64,000 nucleotides of DNA. Origin: Roseivirga thermotolerans. GTDB taxonomy: Bacteria > Bacteroidota > Bacteroidia > Cytophagales > Cyclobacteriaceae. The number at the start of each line of letters is the position of its first letter. Position 1 is the stretch's first letter. The notes below the pieces were generated by a model that saw nothing but the letters and a program-made list of their open reading frames with translations, was not told where the DNA came from and ran no database searches. A program made the translations under genes and the position numbers. Below, piece after piece: positions 8,452-17,612 of the stretch. The DNA is taken from assembly GCF_014653175.1 (NCBI RefSeq), contig NZ_BNAG01000004.1, positions 620,001-684,000 on the forward strand, read 5' to 3'.

Positions 8452-10044
8452 TCAATATTTAATGATCTTACGAGAGCTTGCTCCCCTATTGGTAATTACC
8501 CGAACAAAGTAAACACCGTTTTCCTGCAAGCTAATGGTCAACGGATTTCTGTGACCGAATGGAATGAATTCTACCTGCCTGGTAAGCTGGCCCTTGGCCG
8601 AAATTATCTCTATTTGAATACGCTCTCCATAGAAAGCTTCATCTACTTCTATTTGCAGGTCGGCCTGAGTGGGGTTTGGATAGGCGTTAAAAATTGAAGC
8701 CGATCCCTCAGTGTTTTGTTTTAGCAGTTGCACTACTCTCAAAAAATTAGGCACGCCAAAGCCAAATTGCTGGTGCGGTTCAGAGGCCCTATCTCCGGAG
8801 TTACGAATTATCTCTCGCATTTCCGCAGCAGTTTTGCCGGAATAGGCCTGCCATATACCTGCCGCAAAACCTGAGATGATGGGGCCTGAAAAAGACGTAC
8901 CATTCTGTCGTAAATAGGTGCCTTCTACCGAAATGAGTAAGGTACTTTGCCCTTGAGCTACTACATCGGGTTTAAAGACATCGGGTGTATATGTACCCCG
9001 GCTACTAAAGCCTGCCAATAGCCCATCTTCATTAATGGCACCAACCGCCAGTACATAAGGACTATCGGCCGGAGCCGAAACAACGGTCCCGCTATTGCCT
9101 GCAGAAACGATTAACAGAATGCCCTTAGATGCCGCTATGTTGGCTGCGCGGGTTACCACTGTAGTGGCACCGTTCAACTGCTCGGGCCTGTAGTTCATAG
9201 ATGGGTCCGAATAGCCATGGGAGTATCCCAGAGAAGTATTTACAATATCTACACCGGCACTATCGGCCTTTTCTGCTGCAAACAGCCAGTTGTACTCTTC
9301 TATTCTGTATTCTCCCGGAGCTTCGGTAGCGCACAATATATATTTTGCATTGGGGGCCGTTCCCGTATAGTATTCGTCATTGGCGGCCATAAGCGAAAGT
9401 ACCCTGGTTCCATGATGTCGGCCGTTATTTACACTCTCAGTATTTCTGGTAAAGTCAAAAGAATAGAGCAGTTGATTGCCCTGTGTCAAACCATTGAAGG
9501 CAGGAATCGACCCCAGGTTTTGAAAACCATCGTCAAACACCCCAATAATTATCCCCTCTCCTTTTAGTCCAAAATCATGCATCTCATCTATACCATGCAT
9601 AGTAAACTGAGGCAATGAGGTCACATCTTCATTCCAAATGTTGCCGGCATTGTCCTGCACGGTAAGCGATGAGCTTTTGGAAAGTGGGGCATCCGGGCCC
9701 ACATACTCAGTAGCTCTCACAAATTCAAGGTTATCTACCAGGCTCTTCTGTCCGTTATCCATCTGAACCAGAACCCCATTCATCCATTTGGTGGTATAAA
9801 ATACCTGCACCCCCATTTGCTCCAACAGAGCTGTATATACCGGACTAACCGGTAAGTCTTCTTCTGTGACAGGAATATTTTGTTTTGCCCGCCTCTGAAT
9901 GGCTCTCTCCGAAAGAAACTGTTGGGGCGAACTTGTGCTGTAAGGGGTCCCGTTCTTATCCTTAAAAAAGACCATGTACCGATCTTGGGCAGCCGATTGA
10001 AGGCTTATCAAAACCAGTATGATGATGCTACTAATCTTCTTCAT
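8452..10044 (-). CDS. Subtilisin-like (S8) serine protease with type IX sorting domain
   Basis: 530 residues from the ATG at 10044, chosen because it opens a clean signal peptide ending at SAAQ. An inhibitor-like prodomain (about 20-115) precedes the S8 domain with D171 or D172 (GVFDDGF), H211 (HHGTRV), oxyanion N317 (SAGNSG) and nucleophile S384 (NGTSFSGP). The last 80 residues (from FNAYPNP to KIIKY) form a type A Por C-terminal domain: PNP start, GQLTRQVEF and GVYFVRV strands, basic end. The protein should cross the outer membrane by the type IX system and be anchored or released. The start overlaps the upstream lipoprotein gene by 14 bases, so the two are translationally close. Confidence 0.93.
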   Translation of the reverse strand: MKKISSIIILVLISLQSAAQDRYMVFFKDKNGTPYSTSSPQQFLSERAIQRRAKQNIPVTEEDLPVSPVYTALLEQMGVQVFYTTKWMNGVLVQMDNGQKSLVDNLEFVRATEYVGPDAPLSKSSSLTVQDNAGNIWNEDVTSLPQFTMHGIDEMHDFGLKGEGIIIGVFDDGFQNLGSIPAFNGLTQGNQLLYSFDFTRNTESVNNGRHHGTRVLSLMAANDEYYTGTAPNAKYILCATEAPGEYRIEEYNWLFAAEKADSAGVDIVNTSLGYSHGYSDPSMNYRPEQLNGATTVVTRAANIAASKGILLIVSAGNSGTVVSAPADSPYVLAVGAINEDGLLAGFSSRGTYTPDVFKPDVVAQGQSTLLISVEGTYLRQNGTSFSGPIISGFAAGIWQAYSGKTAAEMREIIRNSGDRASEPHQQFGFGVPNFLRVVQLLKQNTEGSASIFNAYPNPTQADLQIEVDEAFYGERIQIEIISAKGQLTRQVEFIPFGHRNPLTISLQENGVYFVRVITNRGASSRKIIKY

Positions 10045-10756
10045 TGAGGGTACCATGGGCTATCAACTCTTCCCTGTATAGTCTACCGGACTCCACCTTG
10101 TTTTGACCAAGACATTCCGGGCGAGAGCATAGTTTCACCTGGTTATAGAATTTGTAAATGAGTCCAATGCTATCGCGATAAACTTCTCTGCGAATATCCC
10201 GAAAAGTGATTCCGTCATCTTGGTTGCTAATCTCTATCTCAGCCGCCTCCAGGAAGGTATTGAGGCCTACGGTGAAGGGCTTATTGAAAGTTTTGAAGCG
10301 TTGGATAACCGGCTGCCTGCTATTCATGAGGTTGCCGTCCCATCTGCGCGAAGTATCGGCAGGAAAGACCATTTTAATAAGGGGAACATTGTTTTCTACC
10401 GATATGGCCTTATCTCCCTCAATTCGGGCGGTCCATACGGAGTCTAACTCCCAGGCCTGGGCAGAAGTTGGTCGTGTATACCGTCTGATAAAGTGAGAAA
10501 CCTGCCCTTTAGGGCTTTCGAATGCCTCGCCTACTTCTTCTCGCAACTGATAGCGCAGGGTATCGCTGATATCGACCGCCTGATATCGGATTTCATATAC
10601 ATTGTACTCCCGGTATTTGCCTTGCTCCAGAAAGAAGTACGACTTCCCCAAATTAGGGTCAGTCGGAGCCTCAGGCTCTTCATCGGATCCCTGGCCACAG
10701 GCCCAAACTGTTGCCAACACAACACAGAGAAACAGAAACCAGTTTTTGAGTTTCAT
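10031..10756 (-). CDS. Lipoprotein of unknown function
   Basis: 241 residues from the ATG at 10756; a longer frame from 10795 adds 13 residues in front of the signal peptide and is less likely. The signal peptide ends in a lipobox (TVWAC), and the mature protein begins CGQGSDEEPEAP, an acidic linker common in Bacteroidota surface lipoproteins. The rest is beta-rich, with no motif I recognise. It heads the run with the secreted subtilase (14-base overlap) and rpe. A role as an envelope partner of the protease is possible but rests only on position. Confidence 0.75.
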   Translation of the reverse strand: MKLKNWFLFLCVVLATVWACGQGSDEEPEAPTDPNLGKSYFFLEQGKYREYNVYEIRYQAVDISDTLRYQLREEVGEAFESPKGQVSHFIRRYTRPTSAQAWELDSVWTARIEGDKAISVENNVPLIKMVFPADTSRRWDGNLMNSRQPVIQRFKTFNKPFTVGLNTFLEAAEIEISNQDDGITFRDIRREVYRDSIGLIYKFYNQVKLCSRPECLGQNKVESGRLYREELIAHGTLNEED

Positions 10757-10951
10757 ATAGCGAATTAAGACCTTAATTAATCGTTTAGCAAACATTTAGA
10801 CCTGCTGTCTCATAATATTCTAAAATGAGAACTGGGTAATGCTCCTGATGACTAACGTAGAATTCTGATTTATATACATATCGAACCGTCTTTACCCTAA
10901 GTTTTGTCCTCATTTCCCTTCTACATTTTAGATTAAGTTTTTGGAATGACT

Positions 10952-10959
10952 TAGTTTTG
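10952..10959 (+). promoter_or_regulatory. Putative -7 box of the TrpF-like gene
   Basis: TAGTTTTG matches TAnnTTTG and lies 22 bases before the ATG at 10982. The rest of the 225-base gap between the divergent genes (10757-10981) is AT-rich with no open frame or hairpin that I could identify. Confidence 0.45.
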
Positions 10960-10981
10960 CCCAGCTAAAAACACTTGAGTA

Positions 10982-11584
10982 ATGGCCCTAAAGACTTTTG
11001 TTATTGTAAGCGGAATCAACAATTTAAGCGATGCCCGATATTGTGCAGGCATGTTAGTTAATCAGCTTGGATTTAACATTGAAAAGCAACACAATAACTA
11101 TACTGATCCACAGTCGTTTAAAGAGCTTTCAGAATGGGTTTCAGGGGTTGAATTTGTAGGCGAATTTGAATTGGAATCTTCTGCAGGTTCACTCAAAGAG
11201 CAAATCGCTGAATATGATCTTCAGGCCATTATGGTTAGCTCCGTTTCATTGATTAACGAAGCTCTTTCAACAGGAAAAAGCGTGATCTATCGAACTGATC
11301 GTCTGGCCGATGCTCGGGAGGCATGGGAAAAGTGGGGTAAACAATTAGACTATATTATTCTTGAAGATGAGTCGGCCGGCACTAACGATCTGGCCCAACT
11401 GGCCACCACCTCTCCCATTGTATTGGGCAGCGGTGTATCTGTAGACACGGTAGAGGCTATTTTGGATAATATTCAACCCAAAGGAATTGCCCTTAAGGGT
11501 GGGAACGAAATTCGCCCCGGATATAAAGAGTTCGATGAAATGGCCGATATTCTGGAAGCCCTTGAAGATGATGAGTGGGCCTGA
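10982..11584 (+). CDS. TrpF-like (phosphoribosylanthranilate isomerase-related) protein
   Basis: 200 residues resembling TrpF barrels: it starts with VIVSGINNLSDARYCAGM...GF, where TrpF has K-(I/V)-CG-(I/L)...D, and ends ALKGGNEIRPGYKEFDEMADIL, which parallels the DxxSGxE...PGxKD end of TrpF. The catalytic cysteine of TrpF corresponds to S here (VSG for VCG), the general-acid Asp region reads IILEDES, and the phosphate-binding SGVE is changed to GGNE. The protein is therefore related to, but probably not active as, the tryptophan-pathway isomerase. No other trp gene is nearby. The role is unknown; the fold assignment is moderately secure. Confidence 0.7.
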   Translation: MALKTFVIVSGINNLSDARYCAGMLVNQLGFNIEKQHNNYTDPQSFKELSEWVSGVEFVGEFELESSAGSLKEQIAEYDLQAIMVSSVSLINEALSTGKSVIYRTDRLADAREAWEKWGKQLDYIILEDESAGTNDLAQLATTSPIVLGSGVSVDTVEAILDNIQPKGIALKGGNEIRPGYKEFDEMADILEALEDDEWA

Positions 11585-11670
11585 TTGCCAATATTGCTTT
11601 TTCAACCCATAGCTTTACCACTCCTCCTGTTTGCTTCATCTGCCAAAGAAATTTTGTGTAGTTTTCGGTT

Positions 11671-12171
11671 ATGAGAAAGCTAATAATCTGCCTGATGCTG
11701 GTTTCAGGCTTTGGAGTGAGTCCCATTCTGGCACAATCTGATTTAACTACCTTTATATTAGTACGCCATGCAGAAAAGGGTGATGATGACCCCAGAGACC
11801 CTAGTTTATCGCCAGAAGGAAAAGCCAGGGCTGAACGACTGGCTGTTTTACTGAAAGACCAGCCTATTTCGGCTGTCTACTCTACTCCCTTTAAACGAAC
11901 TCGCTCCACGGCTGCTCCGGTAGCACAATTGCATCAGCTACAGGTAATGGATTACGATTTCCGAAGCCCCACTTACCTGGCCGAAATGCTAAAAAAACAC
12001 CAGGGCGGAACCGTATTCATAGCGGGTCATTCAAATACCACGCCTATGGTAGCAAACTTACTCCTTGGAGAGCAACGGTTTGAACAGCTCGATGAGAAGG
12101 AATATGGTAAACTTTTTATTGTGACTGTTTCCGCACTGGGCAAAGGAACTGTAACGGTTATTAATTATTGA
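11671..12171 (+). CDS. Periplasmic histidine phosphatase (SixA/phosphoglycerate mutase fold)
   Basis: 166 residues with an N-terminal signal peptide ending at ILAQ. The catalytic R32-H33-A motif (LVRHAEKG) sits at the start of the mature protein; STPFKRTRSTA supplies the second arginine and IAGHSNTTP the second histidine. This is a histidine-phosphatase branch 1 protein of the short SixA-like type. The signal peptide points to an extracytoplasmic phosphomonoesterase rather than a glycolytic mutase or a phosphohistidine-HPt phosphatase. The gene has a TAGTTTTC box ending 4 bases before the ATG, and ends 6 bases before the convergent TPR gene. Confidence 0.85.
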   Translation: MRKLIICLMLVSGFGVSPILAQSDLTTFILVRHAEKGDDDPRDPSLSPEGKARAERLAVLLKDQPISAVYSTPFKRTRSTAAPVAQLHQLQVMDYDFRSPTYLAEMLKKHQGGTVFIAGHSNTTPMVANLLLGEQRFEQLDEKEYGKLFIVTVSALGKGTVTVINY

Positions 12172-12177
12172 TCACAC

Positions 12178-14037
12178 TTAAAGCTTGCAATGTTCGCTCA
12201 GTGCTTGCTTGCCATCCTCATTCCCTAGTTCTGCAGCCTTCTTAAAATCTGTGCAGGCATCGAACTTATTGCTGATGTTTATTTTTGCAAGCCCTCTGCG
12301 ATAATAGATATTGGCATCTTGTTCCAGATTGAGTGAAGACGTATAATCTTCAATAGCTCCGGTATAGTCGCCTGCCTCTTCTTTAATATAAGCCCTATAA
12401 TCATAGTAGACAGCAGACTCAGGACTCATGCTAATGGCTTTATCAATATCGGCTCTAGCGGCTTTCATCAATGAAAGTTCCCAATAGGCCAAGGCTCTGG
12501 CGGCATATACCCGGTGTAAAGTGCTATCGCGCCTGAGTAGGTGGTTATACTGCTCAACCGCTTTGTTGTACTCTTCGTTTACCTCATATATCTCGGCCAG
12601 ATTGTAATAGTATTGATTGTTAGTGCTGTCACGCTCAATAGCTGCCTGAACAGCCTCTCCGGCCTCACTATAGCGCTCTAGCCGGTATAAGGTCACTGCT
12701 TTGTAGTTGTGATATTCCGCCAAATCTACACCTAGTTCTCCGGCTTTCACATAGTCGGCATACGCCTCTTCATATTTCCCCAGCTCGGCTCTGCCAATAG
12801 CCCGGTGATAATATGACTTACCAACAGTACTGTCTATGGCTATGGCTCTGGAATAGTACTTGTCTACCCCTTCGTAATCATCGAACCTGAACATAAGAAG
12901 CCCCATGTTCTGGTTATAATTTATGTTGAAAGAATCGGCCGCCAAAGCCTTTTCGTAGTCCGCTCTGGCTCCCTTGTAGTCGCCCAGGTAGTATTTGGCC
13001 AGCCCCAGATTATTGTAGAGGGTTGGATACTCGGTGGAATCGGCCAGTTCCATGGCCCGTCCAAAGTCGGCAATAGCTCCATAGGTATCGCCTGAATATA
13101 ACTTGGCCAAACCTCTTCTGTTCAGTACAATGTTGTCGTTAGCATTAATTTCCAGCGCCTTGTTGAATTTCTTTATGGCGTCATCGTATTTCTTTTCACC
13201 CAAAAGACTCACACCTTCTTCGAACAAAACCTGAATTGGAGATGGCTCTGAAGTCTTACTCTTTTCGGCCTGTAAATGAGCCGAATAAGCCTCACGAACT
13301 TCCTGCGTCATCTCAAAAAGCGCAGCATCGATGGAGGTTTCAAAATCGTATTCCGATATATCCATTCGCATAACGCCATCCTCTTCGCTAATGGATAAAT
13401 AAACTGTAGGAAGAAGAATGTTATCTATCACATCATAGTTTAGGCTCAGACTGTAGACGTCATCGTGACTTACCCCAATCATGAAGTAGGTATCTTTCTC
13501 AAAATAAAAGCTATAGGTCAGATCGCTCTCAATGTCGTTTAAATCAGAAGCTTTGGTTTTTATCATAAGCTCATATACCTCAAGAGAGTCCAGAACCGTT
13601 TCTTTAACTTCTAAGGGTTCCCAGCCGGCTAGCTCTATCAGTTCTTTTAGGTCATAGGCCTTTGTTTCATCAAAGCCCAGAGCATCCACATCTCCATCTT
13701 CTTTCTCAAAGGTGTAGCCTTTCGCAAAGGGGTCTTTGGTCCAGGAAATAGAATCGTTGGATACCTGAATCATTTTAGCCCCCATAAACTCCATTTCCAT
13801 TCTTGCGTGGCTTTTCCAGTAGGTTATGGTCAGAGGTATATTTTTAATTTCTCCCACGGCCATGGTTCCTCTCATTATGAACTGCTCCATGGATTCATCC
13901 TCAATGTCCAGGGTTTTGTATTTCTCGATAGCCTTGAAATGGTTATTGATAAGCTTTTTTGTTGAAATTTCCTGAGCCAATGCTGGCTGTGTAAGGCCCA
14001 AAAAGAGCATTAGGGCTAATAATGAAAGGTTTTTCAT
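12178..14037 (-). CDS. LolA-like domain fused to tetratricopeptide repeats
   Basis: 619 residues with a signal peptide ending at ALAQ. Residues about 22-245 resemble the LolA/LolB lipoprotein-carrier beta half-barrel seen in many Bacteroidota proteins (HFKAIEKYKTLDIEDE at the start; TYWKSHARMEME; SWTKDPF; ending IDAALFEM). From about 270 to the end there are roughly ten TPR units (YDDAIKKFNKALEIN..., YKGARADYEKALAAD..., YTGAIEDYTSSLN...). It is probably a periplasmic protein in which the TPR superhelix docks partners. The combination is not a standard LolA, and lipoprotein transport is not implied. It stands alone, convergent with the phosphatase gene. Confidence 0.8.
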   Translation of the reverse strand: MKNLSLLALMLFLGLTQPALAQEISTKKLINNHFKAIEKYKTLDIEDESMEQFIMRGTMAVGEIKNIPLTITYWKSHARMEMEFMGAKMIQVSNDSISWTKDPFAKGYTFEKEDGDVDALGFDETKAYDLKELIELAGWEPLEVKETVLDSLEVYELMIKTKASDLNDIESDLTYSFYFEKDTYFMIGVSHDDVYSLSLNYDVIDNILLPTVYLSISEEDGVMRMDISEYDFETSIDAALFEMTQEVREAYSAHLQAEKSKTSEPSPIQVLFEEGVSLLGEKKYDDAIKKFNKALEINANDNIVLNRRGLAKLYSGDTYGAIADFGRAMELADSTEYPTLYNNLGLAKYYLGDYKGARADYEKALAADSFNINYNQNMGLLMFRFDDYEGVDKYYSRAIAIDSTVGKSYYHRAIGRAELGKYEEAYADYVKAGELGVDLAEYHNYKAVTLYRLERYSEAGEAVQAAIERDSTNNQYYYNLAEIYEVNEEYNKAVEQYNHLLRRDSTLHRVYAARALAYWELSLMKAARADIDKAISMSPESAVYYDYRAYIKEEAGDYTGAIEDYTSSLNLEQDANIYYRRGLAKINISNKFDACTDFKKAAELGNEDGKQALSEHCKL

Positions 14038-14097
14038 AAGAGCTAGTAGTATTGCCCACTAATGTAAATTATGGACAATAAATTGACTAATCTTTTC

Positions 14098-14970
14098 CTA
14101 ATCTTTTGGTTGCGAAAGCCTGAGAAAAGGTAGCCCTCCCAACGCACTGAAAAGACTAATGATAAAAAACAATGTAGCCAAAGCGGTGGCACTGGTCTGG
14201 TCTATAAGCAAATAGCCGGCACCTTTCACCATGACCAACTCACGCACCCCAATGCCTCCTGGTAAAGATATGGGCAGAGTGGCGGCTACCGAAGTGATCA
14301 GAAAGAGAGTGAGGTAGTCTATATTGGCATTTTCTACTCCAAGCGATTTGAGTATAAGAAAAGCACTAATCACCTGAAGTCCCTGAACACCAAGGGCTTG
14401 AAGGTTGGTGGTATGACTAACGGACTTAAAACGCTTAAATAATAAATGCACGAGTAAATAATAGGCTGGAAATGCAAAAATAAGCCCCAACCACAGTATA
14501 AAACTAAAGGCTCCGAGTGCCGTGGCGGTATGCCCAAAAATAGCAAGTCCGCAAGCTAAAAAACCAAGGGCAACTACACCACTCACACGGTCGAGCAAGG
14601 TTGCACCTATAAGCTGTTTCAAGGGTGTTCCATACCACTTATTGAGCAAATACACTTTGTACCCATCGCCCCCAATGCCGCCCGGTAAGAACTGATTGTA
14701 GAGCATGCCAAGTAAATAAAGTTTTAGGTTGAACCAATCGTTGAGCTTGAGCCCGAGTGCCCTAAAGAAGAAGTTGAGCCTAAAAGCGCTAAGGAATTTA
14801 GAGGCTAGAAAAGCGGCAAGTGCCAGAATGAGCCACCAGAAATTAGCTGATAAAAGCGTGGTTTTTAGCTCGTTAAGATCTATTTCCTTAACCACAAAGC
14901 GAATAGCCAATACAGCAATAATAAGCTGCCCGGCCACCTTGAGCCACCGTTTAAGCTTTTGGTTTGCCAA
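14098..14970 (-). CDS. Flippase-like integral membrane protein (LPG-synthase TM family)
   Basis: A 290-residue membrane protein with about eight hydrophobic segments and the family motif NQFLPGGIGGDGYK (about 92-105) plus LPISLPGGIGVREL near 235, both typical of the YbhN/AglD/lysylphosphatidylglycerol-synthase transmembrane family. These proteins are often found with polyisoprenyl-phosphate glycosyltransferases, and some are thought to move lipids or lipid-linked sugars. The start overlaps the end of the upstream GT2 gene by 20 bases, indicating translational coupling. It lacks the soluble aminoacyl-transfer domain of true LPG synthases. Confidence 0.88.
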   Translation of the reverse strand: MANQKLKRWLKVAGQLIIAVLAIRFVVKEIDLNELKTTLLSANFWWLILALAAFLASKFLSAFRLNFFFRALGLKLNDWFNLKLYLLGMLYNQFLPGGIGGDGYKVYLLNKWYGTPLKQLIGATLLDRVSGVVALGFLACGLAIFGHTATALGAFSFILWLGLIFAFPAYYLLVHLLFKRFKSVSHTTNLQALGVQGLQVISAFLILKSLGVENANIDYLTLFLITSVAATLPISLPGGIGVRELVMVKGAGYLLIDQTSATALATLFFIISLFSALGGLPFLRLSQPKD

Positions 14971-15895
14971 CGAAGGTTTCTTTTAAACGATATACTTTCT
15001 TGTTTTGCGATTCGAAGTAGGTTCGCATCATAAGTTCTGCAATAATACCCACTGTAATGAATTGTATTCCGGCCAGGATAAGAATGCTTCCCAGAAGTAA
15101 CAACGGTCTTCCCCAAATATCTTCACCGGTCCAGAATTTATACACCACCAGGTAAAGGTCGATTAGAAAACCGATAATAAAGGTGGCAATACCCAAACCG
15201 CCAAAAAGGTGCATTGGCCTTCTAAGATACTTCTGGAAGAAGATCATCAGAATAAGGTCGGCCATAACTCTGAAAGTCCGATTGATGCCGTATTTAGATT
15301 GTCCGTGAATTCTGGCATGGTGGCGCACATCGACTTCCGTCATCTTAGCTCCCTGAAGTTTGGCGAGTACAGGGATAAAGCGGTGAAGTTCTCCGTATAG
15401 CCCCAGATTCTTGGCAATGTCTTTTTTATATATCCTAAGGCTACAACCGTAGTCACTCAGACGCACATCGGTTGTGTTCCTGATAATCCAATTGGCAATC
15501 TTGCTGGGAAACTTACGTAAAACAAAGCCATCCTGCCGATTGGCTCGCACTCCGGCCACCACGTCCATTCCCGATTCTTCCAACTTGGCCATCATTACCG
15601 GTATATCGGCCGGATCGTTTTGCAAGTCGCCATCCATAGTCACTATATAATCTCCCTCTGCAGCATCAATACCTGCCTGCATAGCGGTACTCTGCCCATG
15701 GTTTTTATTGAAGATTAATAGCTTGGTACGCTCATTAGCTATTTTTTTGGCATTTTCTACGGTCTTATCGGTTGAGCCGTCATCTACCAAAATCAACTCA
15801 TAGTCTATCCCTTCCAACGCCTCGTATTCCTTTTCACACAACGGAATAACGTTATCTTCTTCGTTGTAGAGTGAAACAACCACCGAAAGTTTCAT
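14951..15895 (-). CDS. Polyisoprenyl-phosphate glycosyltransferase (GT2, DPM1/GtrB-like)
   Basis: 314 residues. The GT-A catalytic domain (about 1-225) begins SVVVSLYNEEDNV, with the LVDDGSTD nucleotide-binding motif and the DGDLQNDP (DxD-type) metal motif; DYGCSLRIYKKD and HGQSKYG follow as in dolichol/undecaprenyl-phosphate mannosyl- or glucosyltransferases. Two transmembrane segments follow (about 232-257 and 270-292). It should make a lipid-phosphate sugar on the cytoplasmic face. Cotranscribed with the flippase-like gene (20-base overlap) and divergent from a GT39 enzyme that could use the product. Confidence 0.93.
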   Translation of the reverse strand: MKLSVVVSLYNEEDNVIPLCEKEYEALEGIDYELILVDDGSTDKTVENAKKIANERTKLLIFNKNHGQSTAMQAGIDAAEGDYIVTMDGDLQNDPADIPVMMAKLEESGMDVVAGVRANRQDGFVLRKFPSKIANWIIRNTTDVRLSDYGCSLRIYKKDIAKNLGLYGELHRFIPVLAKLQGAKMTEVDVRHHARIHGQSKYGINRTFRVMADLILMIFFQKYLRRPMHLFGGLGIATFIIGFLIDLYLVVYKFWTGEDIWGRPLLLLGSILILAGIQFITVGIIAELMMRTYFESQNKKVYRLKETFVGKPKA

Positions 15896-16001
15896 GTATC
15901 TGCTAGCTATTTAAGTGGGCCAAATTTTCGCAGTGCAAAGTAAATGAGTTCTGCCTCAAATACCTAATCAGGGCCTTTGTGTATCACTTCTATAAAATCC
16001 C

Positions 16002-16031
16002 TTTGTTTATAGCAATTTCAATTAGTTTTGT
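16002..16031 (+). promoter_or_regulatory. Bacteroidota-type promoter of the GT39 gene
   Basis: TTTG (16002-16005), an 18-base spacer and TAGTTTTG (16024-16031) match the -33/-7 pattern. The ATG at 16038 follows after 6 bases, implying a very short leader. Confidence 0.6.
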
Positions 16032-16037
16032 GAGCGC

Positions 16038-17609
16038 ATGAAACTGAATATCATATTTGCCTGTATTGTTGCTCTGGCCATAGCTGTGATGTACGCCAAC
16101 ATTGGTGGGCTGGATATATACGCTCTCGATGAAGCCAAAAATGCCGAGGCTGCCCGGCATATGTTTACCACAGGCGACTATGTGGTGCCTTATTACAACG
16201 GTGAATTAAGAACCGATAAACCACCCCTGCATTACTACTTTATGGCAGCAGGTTATTCACTTTTCGGAGTTAATCCATTTGGAGCACGTTTCTTTTCATC
16301 CTTTTTTGGAGTGCTCACCGTAATACTCACCTTCTTATTTGTGCTCAAGCATTTTCATACCAGGGCTGCCATTTGGTCCGCTTTAGTGCTCATCACATCG
16401 CTGCACTTTAATTTGCAGTTTCACATGTCGGTTCCCGATCCTTACCTGATTTTCTTTACTACCTGGGCCTTTATATCGTTTTATGAGGCCTATAAAACGC
16501 ACAATCGCTGGCAGCTTTTTTTCTTCTACTTTGCCATTGGCTGCGGCATTTTAACCAAAGGACCGATTGCCATTGCTTTGCCGGGGCTCACTGCTCTGTT
16601 TTTTCTGTTGTTCAATAAAGACTTTAAGTGGAAAACTATATGGAGATTACAACCCGTGGGCGGTTTGTTGATCTCCTTTATGGTGGCCTTTCCGTGGTAT
16701 CGAGAGGTCCATCGTCAAACCAATGGCGCATGGACCGAAGAGTTTTTTCTGAAACACAACCTATCGCGCTACTCAGAGGCCATGGAAGGCCATGAGGGCA
16801 TTTTCCTAATCACGTTTGCCTATGTGTTTCTCCTGGGCATGCTCACATTTACACCTTTTGTCTTTCAAAGTGTGAAGCATGCCATAAAGCAGCGTAAAGA
16901 AGAGCCGTTACTCTACGTACTTATAGCCACGCTGGTGGTAGTGGTTTTCTTTGCTTCCTCAAGCACTAAGCTTCCAAACTATACCGTTCCTGCCTACCCT
17001 GCCCTGGCCGTGATACTGGGAGTTTATCTATCCCGAATCGATGAACAATGGCTTAAAAACACATGGAATAAGGTTGGACACCTAATGTACACCATAGTGC
17101 TTCTGGCTTTTCCGGTGGGTATATATGTCGGGCTTCAGGCCGATGATTCCCTGGGTCACCTGAGTTATCTGGCCTGGTATTTTATTCCACTAAGTCTATT
17201 GGGAGTGCTCAATGTTGTATGGCTCATTCAGAAAAGAATTTACCCTCTATTGGTGAGTAATGCTGCCGGATGGTTGATCACAATTTTACTCTTCTTCCAC
17301 CTCATTTTTCCTCCGGTAGACGCTGAAAATCCGGTGAGAAAATTATTGCCGCAAATAGACGAGACCCAGATGGTTTTATCCTATCAGCGGCTAAATCCGG
17401 CTTTTGTTTTTGCTTTGGAGCGAGAAATTACACGCTTCGACAATCTGGATGGGCTGAAAGAGCAAATGAAGCAATCACCTTCAGGATATGTCATTTCCCG
17501 CACAGAGTTTAGGGATGAGTTGGAGCAAATTGAGGGTCTGGTGTATCATTCTGAGGCAAGAGACCTATTCGAAAACCCTACTACACTTATAATGCGCTGG
17601 GGCCCATAG
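16038..17609 (+). CDS. GT39/ArnT-like membrane glycosyltransferase
   Basis: 523 residues with about ten or more hydrophobic helices. The first periplasmic loop holds the family motif LDIYALDEAKNAEAARHM, with the catalytic D-E pair, followed by YYNGELRTDKPPLHYYFMA. This is the GT-C fold of ArnT/PMT enzymes, which transfer a sugar from a polyisoprenyl phosphate donor to lipid A or another acceptor on the outer face of the membrane. The divergent operon encodes a GT2 enzyme able to make such a donor and a flippase-like protein. The acceptor and sugar are unknown; aminoarabinose genes are absent from the window. Confidence 0.9.
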   Translation: MKLNIIFACIVALAIAVMYANIGGLDIYALDEAKNAEAARHMFTTGDYVVPYYNGELRTDKPPLHYYFMAAGYSLFGVNPFGARFFSSFFGVLTVILTFLFVLKHFHTRAAIWSALVLITSLHFNLQFHMSVPDPYLIFFTTWAFISFYEAYKTHNRWQLFFFYFAIGCGILTKGPIAIALPGLTALFFLLFNKDFKWKTIWRLQPVGGLLISFMVAFPWYREVHRQTNGAWTEEFFLKHNLSRYSEAMEGHEGIFLITFAYVFLLGMLTFTPFVFQSVKHAIKQRKEEPLLYVLIATLVVVVFFASSSTKLPNYTVPAYPALAVILGVYLSRIDEQWLKNTWNKVGHLMYTIVLLAFPVGIYVGLQADDSLGHLSYLAWYFIPLSLLGVLNVVWLIQKRIYPLLVSNAAGWLITILLFFHLIFPPVDAENPVRKLLPQIDETQMVLSYQRLNPAFVFALEREITRFDNLDGLKEQMKQSPSGYVISRTEFRDELEQIEGLVYHSEARDLFENPTTLIMRWGP

Positions 17610-17612
17610 ACC

